This document shows, in pieces, positions 22,870 through 34,640 of a DNA stretch of 64,000 nucleotides. The notes under the pieces were generated by a model, which saw nothing but the letters and a program-made list of their open reading frames with translations, did no database searches and was not told where the DNA came from. The first letter of the stretch is position 1, and the number at the start of each line of letters is the position of its first letter. Made by a program: the position numbers and the translations under genes. The DNA is from Calycina herbarum (lineage: Eukaryota; Ascomycota; Leotiomycetes; Helotiales; Pezizellaceae), in NCBI GenBank assembly GCA_001414485.1, contig LLEY01000083.1, positions 211,093-275,092 of the forward strand. Direction: 5' to 3'.

Positions 22870-24047
22870 TACCCTACACTCTCCATAGTCTCAATAACAA
22901 CTTTCTGCATCTCCTTAAATATGTCTCCATCCTGGTAGTCATCTGCATCAAGATCTAAGTAGCCATCTGGTGCGTATCTTCGGGGGACGACTCCGAATGC
23001 TCTTCCTGTTTTTGGGTTAACTATTCTATTCTCGGAATACATGGTGGAAGAAGGTGCAAGTGAGATCTTGGGTGTGAACTAAAAAGAAAGGGGTAAGAAA
23101 AAGGAGAAGGGAAAGGGGACGGAATGACAAACCCTTTATACTAGCATCACTAGCAATTTTCAACATCGCCTTACAAGATACTTTCACGGTTGCTGAACCG
23201 ACGCCTTGACCATCGAGGTGTTCTTGGATTGATTCTGGCATGCTTGGGGTTCGGACGTACCTGTGTTTTATTAGCTTTGGTTTCATTCACAAAGTATAGC
23301 ATGTTGGGTGGATTGAGAGAAAAGGGAAGAGAGGGTAAGGAAGATGACATATCGATATAAGCAGCAATACTAGATTTCAACATCGATCTCTCGATTTATC
23401 AATCGGTTGGCGACGGAAATAATGGAATGCTAGTTTGGTTGTGTAGATCATGCCTATGAGGTCTATGTTTAGGATACTGAGGTTTGGTTTTACTGGTGGT
23501 AGGTTGGGCTCTATTATAAATCCATCAGTTAGTAAAAGAAGTCATTTTGTGAAGGGGGTTGAGACTTTCAAGTCTAAAAACATCACCCTCCCTCACAATC
23601 CCCGCATTTGCAATCACAATATCACAACTACTATGCGGAGAGAATTTACTCGCTGCTTACAAGAGTGATACTTGGTCGTTCCAGTTTCGGACGTCGCATT
23701 TTGTGAATTGGACTTTTCTCGATTGAGAGTTAGTGTGAGCGATCGAGTAGATTTGGGGAGGGGGATTCAGACCCTTCGAGGGAATTTGCAGTTTCGTTTC
23801 CCAAGACTTCGTCAATTTCGCCGATTGTTATGTATACTCTGTCATTTTGATTAGTTAGTTGAGGGATGTTAATTTTGGAGGAGGGAGGGGGAAGTGGTTT
23901 GTTGGTTACCCTGCGTCGGAAAAGGCTTGAGTGTAGGCTTTTACCAGGCCACTTGCTCCTGAAGATGTAGTTAGTAATTATCTTCTTAAAAGTATATAAA
24001 CTTATAACTTGAGAATAATTGGGAATTGAGTACTTACCACCCGTCAT
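22870..24047 (-). pseudogene. Broken short-chain dehydrogenase/reductase gene
   Basis: Reading from ATG at 24047, exons 24047-24038, 23958-23910 and 23838 onward give the SDR start M-T-G-G-A-S-G-L-V-K and a nucleotide-binding loop with good introns. The frame then meets a TAA inside a clearly homologous stretch (about 23650), before the N-A-G motif (A-N-A-G-I). A further exon after a TACTAAC branch point reads L-N-I-D-L-I-G-M-I-Y-T-T-K. The next expected part, with the catalytic Y-x-x-x-K, is absent or replaced by unrelated sequence. C-terminal pieces (near 23240, 23150 and 23042-22870) remain, including F-G-V-V-P-R-R and an acidic D-A-D-D-Y motif. Stop plus lost catalytic segment mean no active enzyme. 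Confidence 0.78.
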
Positions 24048-24759
24048 GATAACAGATTTCCTAACAAGTGTCTCTACACTGAACGAGTTACTTACTTCAA
24101 TAGAACCTCGATTACGTTATTCTTTAATAACCGACATTATGAGCAAATATATAACATTTGTCAAGTCTCTATCACTTCGGAGAATTTGTTAATAAGAACA
24201 TTTTCGAAGTCCTTTGTTATCCTCTTTAGACGGCTGAGTTGGCTCAGTACAAAATAAGTTTGAGACTAGGTATTAACTAGAAAGACAGAGTCGTAACTGC
24301 CTCACTAGCTAGCAACGCACGAGGTCCAATTCCAAGACTTTTTTGAGGCCTAAGGAGCAGACGCGAACGTTCTAGGGGGTTTGTGAATGGAAGTTTGGTT
24401 TCACAGGAGAGTTTAGAGTTGAAGGACAAGGCGCTGGGAGAAGCATATAACAGTGCTATTGTTGAAGACTCTCTAGCGAGGTGATTTAGACGGAGAAAGA
24501 AACGTGTGAGCGGAACTTGAGACTAGGCAGGAGACAATTCTTAAAGATAGTGTGGCAAATACGCCAAAATTGATCTGCAACGGGAGGCTTGAAAGCCACT
24601 ACTAGATAGAGTCCCAGATCTTTCTTCTAGGTGATACAACTTGCGAACAGCGCTAAATTTGAGCTTTCATATTTAATCGTGGGCTGGGCTTCAATTAAGA
24701 CGTATAGCAAATCGCAAGTGATACTATACTGTACTCAACTCTTCTTTTGAGGAAGTTAA
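24048..24759. other. Intergenic stretch between dead SDR and MITE
   Basis: About 700 bp. No gene and no clear repeat was seen; there is no extended open frame on either strand. Confidence 0.5.
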
Positions 24760-25149
24760 GGGCCTGTTTGGATCACTTTGAGGTAGTTATAAATGTCCTA
24801 AAATATATGCGGGGGGTGGTTTTAAAGGACGTCGCATATATTCAGTAATCGTTTGGCTCATGGTGTACGAAGGTAGGATTTAGCTGAGAAATAGAGAGAT
24901 ATTCAAGGAAATATCCAATTATCGTCTTTTAGACGATAATCGGATAATTGGTTTTTTTTTGGTAAGGATAATCTTTTATGTAAATATCCGATAATTCAAT
25001 TAAATATCTCAACATTTACTAAGTGCAGGCCAAACGATTTAGATAAATTATAGCTATCCAATAATTATAATTATCTCATCATTATTTCTTTCCAATTTTG
25101 GTGAGGATAATTAGAAATATCCAATATTTGAAGCGAGCCAAACATGCCC
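24760..25149. mobile_element. PIF/Harbinger (Tourist-like) MITE, about 390 bp
   Basis: The left end GGGCCTGTTTGG and the right end CCAAACATGCCC are inverted repeats with one mismatch in 12. This terminal sequence resembles Tourist-type PIF/Harbinger MITEs. The flanks are TAA on the left (24757-24759) and TAC on the right (25150-25152), compatible with a three-base TWA target duplication that has one change. The interior is AT-rich with repeated GGATAAT/ATTATCC pieces and no coding capacity. It ends 201 bp before the HIRA start codon. Confidence 0.68.
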
Positions 25150-25350
25150 TACGACCCGATTTGATGCCGATGATTCAACCGAAGCCGGTTCTGACACAAG
25201 ATCGGGTTTCGGCTCCTGGAACAAGCGCCAGAGTGCCTTGCCAAGCCAAGCCTAGCGAACCTCGAAATTTGGCAAATCGCGTTCGCGAAGTTGTATCTTG
25301 ATCCATCTACCACCTAATCATGCCCATCGACCACCAACTTGGTGACAACC

Positions 25351-28300
25351 ATGAAGTTCATAAAGCCTGCCTGGTTGACGCATAGCGGTATGTTCTATTG
25401 CTCTTGGTTAATTTCATTGCAACAAATCCCCTCCAGACCCTCGAAACATTTGATACCGCAGCTTGCTGATGTTCGCGCTTCCTTGCGCCCCGACCCCAGG
25501 AGAACAGAAAGATTTCGAAGTCTACAGTTGCCATGTTTCCCCCGACGGATGCAGACTCGCGACCGCTGCAGGAGGTACGATAAAATGGGAATGGGAACCG
25601 ATTGTTGGGATTGCGCTGATGGAATACCTAGATGGACATGTACGAATCTGGTCGACAGATGCCATTCTCCAAGCGGGAGATCCGACCTGCACGAAACCAA
25701 AACAATTATGCCACATGAGCTATCACTCCGGGACCATCCATACAGTTAGATTTTCTCCGAATGGACGATGGCTTGCGTCAGGCGCCGATGACAAGATCAT
25801 ATGTATCTACCACCTGGATCTCAACCCTCCAGCGCATTCGTCCTCTTTTGGTGCGCAACCCTCCCGGAATCTTCCCACACAATGGCCTAAAACTGATGGA
25901 ATTATATAGGAACGAACGAGCCACCTCCCGTGGAGAATTGGAAAATATTGAAGCGTTTGATTGGACACGAGAACGATGTGCAAGATCTGGGATGGTCTTA
26001 TGATTCCTCGATTATGGTATCCGTTGGTTTGGACTCGAAGATTGTGGTTTGGTCGGGACATACTTTTGAGAAACTAAAGGTCCTATCGGTGCATCAGAGT
26101 CATGTTAAGGGAATTACTTTCGACCCCGCCAACAAATACTTTGCGACAGCAAGCGACGATCGAACTATCAAACTCTTCCGATTCACATCCCCCTTACCGA
26201 ATGCTACATCCTACGACTCGATCAACAACTTCGTTCTCGATCACACAATTGCAGCACCATTTACATCATCCCCGTTAACGACATATTTCCGACGATGCTC
26301 GTGGTCGCCAGATGGAAACCACATTGCAGCAGCTAATGCGGTCAATGGACCTGTCAGTTCAGTTGCTATCATAAATCGAGGACAATGGGACAGTGACATC
26401 AATCTCATCGGACATGAAGGGCCTACCGAGGTCTGCACCTTCTCTCCCCGTTTATTTAGTAGTCAAGAGATCAGCCCAGAAACCACCGATAATAGCGGCT
26501 ACAGCACCCAGGCCCTAGTCACAGTTATTGCATGTGCCGGACAAGACAAGACACTTAGTATTTGGAATACAAGCTCTTCGAGGCCATTGGTTGTAGCTCA
26601 AGATTTAGCGGCAAAGTCCATTTCCGATCTCGCTTGGACTCCTGATGGACTTACCATATTTGCGTCAAGTTTAGACGGTAGCATCATTGCTTGCGAGTTT
26701 GAGCGAGGCGAGCTTGGTTTTATTGCACCCTGGTCGGAAAATGACAAGGCACTACAGAAGTTTGGTGTTGGTCGGAGAGGTGTGGGAGTAGTCGAAGATG
26801 TCGCTTCTCTACGTCTCGAAGAGAGAAGTAGAGCAGGTGAATTACGAGGAGCGGAGGGAAGAATGGGTGCGTTGATGGGTGATGCTGCGTCAAATCCTGT
26901 ACCCGCCCCGGTTCTCAACGGTATTGCTAGCAATGGGACATCGACTCCAATGACTGGTCTGGTCGTACCTCCAGTTGTTCCATCAAATGCAGTTGTTCCG
27001 TCAAATGGCCTTTCTCCCCCCGCGCCCGTTGTTACAAATGGCCGACCAGCTGTGGAATCACCGGCTCCAGCTCCCCCACCACCAACTGCCGACCCAAGCG
27101 CGGAAAAAATAGAGGCGATGAAGCAGCGTGTAACAATCACCAAGGAGGGAAAGAAGAGAGTTGCCCCGCTACTTGTTTCTTCTTCCGGAACTGGGCTCTC
27201 CTCATTACCTCAATCTCAACTTATGGCTGCAAGCTCCTCCAACGCCCAAAATGACGCTCCGAAATTAATCTTAGATTTGTCAAAGCCATATGATGGTCTT
27301 CCAAGAGGTGGTTTAGCTGCAATGCTGCTAGGCAACAAACGAAAAGCGATCGTCCTAGATGATGAAGACCAGGAAGACCAGGCCAACAAACGCCCTAATC
27401 ATGGAAACTCCCAATTTCCTGTCCCCATTATGATAAATGGTGTCAATGGCGTAGAGCCAGCAGGACCCATGCAACCGCACAACGGTATTGTTCCGACACC
27501 CGAATTTATTCGACCCGCTGTTGTCAATCCTATCATGGCCGTTAGTCAGGTCCGACTAGCTGTACCAAAAGTACGGACACATATCCTAAGATCACTTGAC
27601 CGTGGTGCTTTGCCAGCCTCTTCTGGGAACAATAGTACGAATGGAATAGAAGAATCTACCAAGGCAGCAGATGATATAGTATTTGAAGCCCAAAATCCTG
27701 GTGGAAACCCGGCTCAAACGAAAGACCCAACGAAAATCAGTGCATCTAAACGAGGTGCGGTTCTTTGGCAAGATTTCTTACCAAGAGCGGTTGTCCTAGT
27801 TACTGGAAACAAGAATTTCTGGGCCGCTGCCGGTGAGGATGGTAGCATTTACACCTGGACACCTGCAGGTCGAAGAATTTTCAATGCTTTGGTTCTGGAG
27901 TCTCAGCCTGTCATCATCGAATCAAGAGGATGGTGGCTACTTTGCATTACAGCAGCAGGAATGTGTTACGTTTGGAATCTCAAGACACTTTCATCACCTC
28001 ATCCTCCCGTCTCGTTGGCCCCTATCTTGGATATTGCGATGCATTCCCTGGGTACACACACAACTAGTGCTCCAGGAGTTACCTCTGCACATCTGAATTC
28101 TACTGGCCATATTATCGTCACACTTAGTAACGGTGATGGCTACCTTTATGCGCCGGCAATGTTCATTTGGCAACGGTTGTCGGAGGCTTGGTGGGCAGTT
28201 GGCAGTCAATACTGGAACTCCAACGATTCGTCCATCGGTGCTCTGCAATCAAGTGGTGTCGGTGCGGACTCGCGACGGGATGGCGAAATTTCTTCCTCGA

Positions 28301-28853
28301 ATATATCTGCTGGTATCATCCCACATCTTGAAAGACATACCACGAATGAGGTTCTTCTCAAAGGTCGCGCATATCATCTACAACGTCTCGTTAAAACTTT
28401 ACTGTCACGGGAAGGATTTGAGAATTTCGAATCTGGTGTTAGCATTGCTCATCTCGAGAATCGTGTGGCAGCTGCTATGCAACTTGGTGCCAGAGAAGAA
28501 TTCCGAATTTACCTCCACATGTACGCTAAGCGCCTCGGTGCTCAGGGATTGAAGACCAAGGTCGAAGAGCTCTTGAAAAGCATCCTTGGTGGCATTTTGC
28601 AGGATAAGACAGATAAGGATTCGTTGTTAATCGATGAGGGAGGCCAAGGATGGCATAGTGAGGATGATAAACTTTGCGGATGGGATCGAAAGGAATTATT
28701 GAAGGAGGTCGTGCTGATTCTTGGTACGTTAATTTCACTGAAAATGCACTTGAGCACCCGACTAACATTGCGCTAGGTAAATTCCGAGAATTGCAAAGAC
28801 TCACGGTACAATATTCAAGGGTCTTGGGGATGGATGATGAGGAAATGTCTTGA
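25351..28853 (+). CDS. HIRA/Hir1 histone H3-H4 chaperone (1073 aa)
   Basis: Subunit of the HIR complex that deposits H3-H4 independently of replication and represses histone genes. Exons 25351-25387, 25500-25574, 25632-25850, 25910-28723 and 28777-28853 join in phase. The start M-K-F-I-K-P-A-W-L-x-H-S-G is the conserved HIRA N-terminus. Seven-blade WD40 repeats fill the first about 330 residues (for example D-G-H-V-R-I-W-S-T and D-S-K-I-V-V-W-S-G). A Pro/Asn-rich linker follows, then the HIRA B-motif region (K-R-V-A-P-L-L-V near residue 460) and the C-terminal HIRA domain around 740-1000, which begins near W-Q-D-F-L-P-R. Length matches fungal orthologues. Confidence 0.95.
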
Positions 28854-29341
28854 TCTATTTTGCTACATTTTGCGAAGGCGTTAAGGCTTGCATTTGAGGA
28901 GTTCCCTAATTTGTACGTCTAAGAGAAAACTCGTGTATCAGAGGTCATAAAAGGTATTATAGGTATATCCGGGGGCGTATGCGCTTTTTTTTGCTCTTTA
29001 AACATGGAGCTACTACTTTTTTATTTTATTTGACTGGGGAATGGTCAAGGGGAACACATTTCTAGATGCCAGTTTTTCTAGGCAGTTCAGAAATACGACG
29101 CTATTTGTGGCAATTTAATTTTTTTCTTCTGGTTCGAGGTAGGTGCTACCGACGGTGGTTGTTTCTCTGGGTTGCTCTTTCCCCCTTCTTCAACTTCCAA
29201 CCTCCACTTCATCACCCCATCACTTTCTGAAACTTCAACTTCGCTCCCATATCCCTAGGTCTCATTGTGGAACATTTACCACGCGCCTCACCTGGATATC
29301 CAACACAACTCGTCATTCTCACAGAGCAACACACAGCAAAA
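28854..29341. other. Intergenic stretch between HIRA and GT15 genes
   Basis: Holds the HIRA 3' flank and the mannosyltransferase promoter. Pyrimidine-rich CT tracts lie near 29165-29300, as is common near ascomycete transcription starts. No gene was seen. Confidence 0.5.
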
Positions 29342-31199
29342 ATGTCCAACCGACCACCCCGCCCTCTCCTCAACGAATCACCCCCCAAAACACCCATCCG
29401 CCCCGCCTCTTTTTCGAGCAGCAGATGGTCCCCCATATCCATGAACAGCGCCAGTACAGGCACGAATTCTACTTCCTTCTGGAGGACTCCTCCGAAACCG
29501 AGGGTTCCTGCTTGGGCGGTACTCAGTACATGGCCTGCACTACCTGCTTGGCATTTTCCGCAATTGAGAGGTTGGAATTTTGGGTTGAGATGTGGGTATG
29601 TTCAACTCCGATGATGAGTGCTTGGGGTTGAAGGAATTGGAGTGGTGCTGATGAGATACAGCGTACCGACGAGACGAACGGGGTTATTGGTCTTAATAGG
29701 TTTTCTGGTTGTCTTTTTTTGGTCGCTTCCTTCATCCGATCGGGATATCATGGTCGAGAGCAAGAGTGCATATCAACCTATTCGTCCCGTTCTTCCTCCA
29801 GCTAGTAAAGGAGAGCCGGATCCGGTGCGGTGGTTGAAAGAGAATTCGGGGGATAGGCATGCTGTTGGTAATAGTGTGTTGGGGAAGATTGAGGGTGTGA
29901 GGAATATGAAGGATATTTGGAAGGGTAGACCTAGGGCTGCGCTGATTAGTTTGGTGAGGAATTCGGAGTTGGAGGGGATTTTGGGGAGTATGAGACAGCT
30001 TGAGTATAGGTGGAATCGGAAGTATCAGGTACGCCTTCATTCACTTTCTTGGAACTTCCTTATTTGGTTTTTGTTGTTCCAGATGCTGAGAGAGGGAGAG
30101 GGAGCTGGACTGAAGACGAGAGACTGATTGTCCCTTCTAGTACCCATGGATCTTCTTCAACGACGAGCCCTTCACAGACGAATTCAAAGCTGCAACTCAA
30201 AACCTCACATCTGCGATATGTTTCTACGAGGTTGTGCCGAGAGAACACTGGTCCTTACCGGATTGGATTGATGAAAATCGGTTCATGAATTCCCTCGAGT
30301 ATTTGGGGAGTATTGGGGTGGGCAAGGGGTGGTTGGTGAGTTATCACCATATGTGTCGTTGGAATTCGGGGTTCTTTTATAAACACCCTATACTGAGAGA
30401 TTATGATTGGTATTGGAGGGTGGAGCCTGATGTGTGTATCCCCCCCCCAAATCTCTTTTGTGGTGGTGGTAGAGACTGATAGGCGAGAAAATAGGTGCAT
30501 TACTTCTGCGACATAACCTACGACATCTTCCGCTTCATGCGCGACAACAACCTCAAATACGGCTTCAACATGGCCATCCTCGACGACGCCCGATCATTCC
30601 CCTCCCTTTGGACACGCACCCTCTCTTTCGCTCAAGCCAACCCACATCTCATCCATCCAAATGCTGATCTCTCTTGGCTAAGAGATCCCGAGAATGGAGG
30701 GGAGTATAATAATTGTCAATTCTTCTCCAACTTTGAGATTGGCGATTTGAACTTCTGGCGCGGGGAGGCCAATGAGGAGTACTTTAGGTATCTAGATCGC
30801 ACGGGGGGATTCTATTATGAACGGTTTGGCGATGCGCCTGTACATACGCTTAGTGTGGGGATGTTTTTGGAGAAGAGGGAAACTTGGTGGTTTAGGGATG
30901 TGGGGTATCAGCATGGGATTAATCGGCATTGTCCTCCGAAGCACGAGGCGAAGGGAGAAGAGAAGCATGGGAAGGAGGGTCTGGGAAATGGGAGATGTGA
31001 TTGTGAGGAAACCGGGTTGGACGAGGGGTTCTACAAGTTGGTTCCGCTTGAGAGCCCGCAGAGCAAACCAAGTGATACTTGTCTGAGGCTTTGGCTTGGA
31101 GGTCAGTGGTTGGCTAAGATGGAAGGGTGGACTGCGGAGGGTGAAAGGGCGTTTGGGGGAGATGGGTATGGTGGGTATGTTTTGAGGGGGGATGAGTGA
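29342..31199 (+). CDS. GT15 alpha-1,2-mannosyltransferase, KRE2/KTR family (538 aa)
   Basis: Golgi type II membrane enzyme adding mannose from GDP-mannose to O- and N-linked glycans. Exons 29342-29595, 29662-30028, 30141-30431 and 30495-31199 join in phase. A cytosolic N-tail of about 90 residues precedes a membrane anchor (T-G-L-L-V-L-I-G-F-L-V-V-F-F-W). The catalytic domain holds family motifs L-V-R-N-S-E-L, Y-P-W-I-F-F-N-D-E-P-F, S-Y-H-H-M-C-R-W-N-S-G-F-F, W-Y-W-R-V-E-P-D-V-H-Y-F-C-D-I and the Cys-containing I-N-R-H-C-P-P. The intron 3 donor falls exactly before V-H-Y. An in-frame upstream ATG at 29267 would add 25 residues; the 29342 start is preferred but not certain. Confidence 0.92.
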
Positions 31200-31563
31200 G
31201 TTTGTGTCGCCAACTTTTGCAAGATTGTCATTTTTTGGAGTGTGGTGTTGAAGATGTGAAATAATTATTGAGGACATAGTCAAGTTTCCCCATATGCTAT
31301 CTTCATTCACCGAAGTCACCCGGTGCTTTACTATGCTTCCGCCACCTCAACCGTCGGATGCACGAGACTTGGAACGGGTTCACGATCTCAGGGTAAGAGG
31401 GGTAGCCTCTACATGTTTCACTTTGAGTAATTGCAACTAGTTTCTATGTATTGAATATAATTTTGGGTTTCTGAAGTGCAGAATAGCTATAAATTCGATT
31501 TATCGCTTTGGTGCCCCTCTCCTCGCTTACCCCCTTCTTGAACAGAACGAATTGTTTGCCCAC

Positions 31564-32330
31564 TCATTTCTTTACCTTCGACATACGAACTTTAAAACCG
31601 ACGTGATCGATCATCCAATACATTGTAATCCTTGGTAGCTTGTCCTTCGATGCAAACTCGATGTCAAAATTTTGCAGAATTCCTGTCAAGCACGTACGAA
31701 GCTCCAGCAGTGAGAGATCACGACCAACACATACTCGTATTCCCTTCCCAAACTTGCGAGAAGTTAGAACAACCAGGTCAGACAATTTAGATGAATTGAC
31801 TTACAGCTAAGAAGTTGTTATCCATCTTTCTCAATGTGGCTTCATCTGCCTCGATCCAACGCTCCGACCTGAACCCTTTGGCGTCTTTTCCCCCAAACTC
31901 CAAGGTCACGATGGGCGACGTATTGTGGAACACTGACTATTGTTCCTTCTGGCACATGATACCCGCTTGCTTCCATACCATCTTTGGGAACGACACGCTC
32001 CATTGGGGGCGAATGTGAGGAATACACTCTAAGTGATTCTTTATTACCGCATTGCTGGGAAATGATGCTTCGTTAGTTGGAGTACCAATGCTTGATTGTG
32101 GGATGCATACAAATAAGACCTGGACTCTTTAGTTTCTAATTAGTCAGATTTCTTGTTGCGAAGTTCTACAACATGTCGTTCATATGCCTTTGGGTTGGTT
32201 AAGAGACAGTAGAATACCGTGCCCAGGGTCACCGCAACTTCAGCGGCTGCTGCGAAACTTTGAGATGTTAGTATGGCTCTGTTTAAGTGCCTCAATATGG
32301 CAGGAAGATTTCTTCTAGGCCAACGACTTA
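31564..32330 (-). pseudogene. Truncated, frameshifted cytochrome P450 (C-terminal half)
   Basis: The minus-strand pieces read in P450 order. Near 32270-32140 comes an I-helix-like stretch (S-F-A-A-A-A-E-V-A-V-T-L-G-T-V-F-Y), where the usual A-G-x-D/E-T is damaged. Near 32010-31900 comes the segment M-E-R-V-V-P-K-D-G ... G-Y-H-V-P-E-G-T. After a one-base frameshift in the G5A4 run around 31895 follow F-R-S-E-R-W-I-E-A, a normal intron, and the heme loop F-G-K-G-I-R-V-C-V-G (Cys ligand intact). At least one more shift lies near 32020. Everything N-terminal to the I helix is missing. Its truncated end abuts the truncated end of the opposite-strand P450. Confidence 0.82.
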
Positions 32331-32342
32331 GCGAAATCTCCA

Positions 32343-33327
32343 ATGATAAAACGGCACCCCCACCAAGTGGATTCGAAGACTTTTCTTTCAGCACTCCATG
32401 CTTCTCAATCATGGGTATTACTACGTATAGTTTTCGGGGCGCTTGCACGTTATTTTCCAAATCCAAAATGGAAGAGAGACTGCCAGACTCTCTACAGCTT
32501 TGTGGATCACTACGTCGACCTAGCTCTCGAAGAAGAGGAGAAGCTGCAAAAACTCAAACCAACAGCCGGAGAGCGCCCAAAAAAGGATTCGCGACCTTTC
32601 AGTCTGGTCCGAAGACTCGCGAAGCAAACACCATCCCGGTATGAAATTCGCTCGCAGGTAATACAAAGTATACTCGCCATGCAAGATACTACCTCAACAC
32701 TTCTCAGTAACACCATTTTCCTGTTATCTAGAAATCCAATAATCTGGACATCTTTGAGAGAAGAAGTTCGAGGGAAAAAAGACGAGTTGACTGCAAAAGA
32801 GTTGAGAAGCATGACACTTCTCCAAAATGTCCTCAAAGAATGTGAGTACAGCATATATAGCTATCAACTTCAAACAAAAGCGAGAAAAAACTCACATAAC
32901 CACAGTTCTCCGTGTCTACCCAGTGTTCTGTACTTCTGGCCGTACAGCGTTAAAAGACACCATACTACCAACAGGCGGAGGTCCCGATGGTAACTCCCCA
33001 ATATTTGTGCGCTCCAACGATAGAATAATTACCTTCTTCTACGGACTTCATCGAGATGTTTCTGTATTCGGTCCCGATGTGGAAGTATTCAACCCTGACC
33101 GTTGAAATCACATCTCCCCGGAAGCTTGGGAGTATCTACCTTTCAGCAATGGACCTCGTAGCTGTCCAGGCCGGGACAAAGCTCTTGTTGAAGCAGCTTT
33201 CATTATTGCACAACTAGCTATTCGATTTCCTCATATTGAGAGTCGGGATGATCGAGAATGGGCTGGAGATTGGAAGTTGGTCGTTAAGAACTTCAATGGT
33301 TGCAAGGTAGCAATGCACATAGTTTAG
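32343..33327 (+). pseudogene. Truncated CYP52-like cytochrome P450 with nonsense mutation
   Basis: The plus-strand exon 32343-32841 joins 32906 onward (GTGAGT donor, CACAG acceptor). It reads helices F-G to the I helix (I-L-A-M-Q-D-T-T-S-T), the ExxR region and T-S-G-R-T-A-L-K-D-T-I-L-P, then F-N-P-D-R followed by TGA at 33103-33105, where the conserved Trp of the R-W motif (TGG) is expected. After it the frame continues open through the heme loop F-S-N-G-P-R-S-C-P-G to a normal stop at 33327. The membrane anchor and about 200 N-terminal residues are missing. CYP52-type enzymes hydroxylate alkanes and fatty acids; the specific family is inferred from the G-G-G-P-D-G-N-S-P insert. Confidence 0.82.
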
Positions 33328-33719
33328 ATGACTTGTTGGTGGGTTAATAACAGGATAGCAAACGGAAATGAAAGCACGAGAAGAGAGAAAACTTGAGGAG
33401 CAGTGTGTTGAAAGAAAGGTTGAAGTCCCGCGCTACTTACATAGTCAGAAAATAGTAGCAAGTTAAAAAATCCAAATAGATCAAAGTCTCTAACTTTCCA
33501 CTGACTTGTTTCTACCTCACCATCCTTACAAAGAAGACAATTAAAAGAAGATCTAAAAGTTTCAAAACAAACCTAGCAAGTCCAAAATCTCATCCCCATC
33601 TACTCCAAGCAAACAAGAATCAAGAAGCACAGCACAAAATCTGCCCCAAAGAAAACCATCAAGATGTTTTCCTCATATGAATCTAGTACTCCAACCACTC
33701 GTTTATACGTGACCTCTTT

Positions 33720-34180
33720 TTCGCCCCCAAGGGTATCTGGCTCAATCGTGGATTACTTGTGGATTACTCGTGAATTACTCGTGGATTATCCATGGCTTAC
33801 TTGTAGCTTACTCGTGGCTAAGTCGAAATTCTTTTTTGGCCCCCAAATGTAGGTTGGTTTACTCGCTATTTTGTAGCTTTACTCTGTACTTAATAGCTTA
33901 CCTCACATTCTGCTAGCTTACTCGCAACCTCATATTTAGCCCCCAAATTCGATGATTCGCCTACTCGTTATTTGACAGCTTACTCGACATTTCACCAGCT
34001 TACCTAAAATATAGTTGGCTCACCCGGTATTTTGCAGCTCACCCACAACCCATTTTTGGCCCCCAAATCTAGTCGGTTGGTTTACCCGTGATTTAATAGC
34101 TTACCTCCATTTCTCTTTTGGCTTTACTAGTAAATTTGTAGCTTACCCGCAACCACAACTTTCGGCCCCCAAACTTTAGC
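33720..34180. repeat. Degenerate tandem array, about 110-bp period
   Basis: A GCCCCCAA motif recurs at 33723, 33840, 33939, 34059 and 34165, spaced by 117, 99, 120 and 106 bp. Between these, smaller units of the type AGCTTACTCG and GGATTACTCGTG recur several times per period, so the array is a higher-order repeat with a 10-20 bp subunit. It is not coding. The origin may be a decayed satellite or a transposon subterminal array. Confidence 0.75.
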
Positions 34181-34640
34181 CCTTTGAGTCACACAAAAAC
34201 AAAAACTCGATTATACAACCCAGACTTGGGCATTAGCAGCGATGAAGTATCGAGGGAGCCATTGATAACTATCGGTGATCTTTATCTCGATACATCTTGA
34301 ATCGAGGACCAAATATTTGACCGACCTCACACTTACACGACAATGCATCAGCCGCATAAAGAGCAAAACAAACCTACATCAATTGCAACGAAAATATATG
34401 AGATAAAAATTCTTAGGAGTAGTGTATTGGTAAAGTAAAATGAACGTTTCAAGTCCCACGCAACAACCCCATTTCGATCGTTCAGCCTGTTAGAAAGTCT
34501 CCAAGGCACCTCTACCTTATCTGACTCCCATAATCAAAAACCCCCAATCCAGCCGTGAGGCCATCACCAACCTAACACCAGAGAGTAAAAAATCATAAAC
34601 CCCTGTAACCGTACGCAGCAAAAACCAACATGAACAAAAA
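34181..34640. other. Intergenic stretch before the HVA22 gene
   Basis: Contains the 3' flank of the minus-strand HVA22-domain gene. No gene or repeat unit was recognised. Confidence 0.45.

Noticed and set aside
29341..33327. Secondary metabolite cluster around the mannosyltransferase and P450s
   Set aside because: No backbone enzyme, transporter or regulator is present and both P450s are dead.
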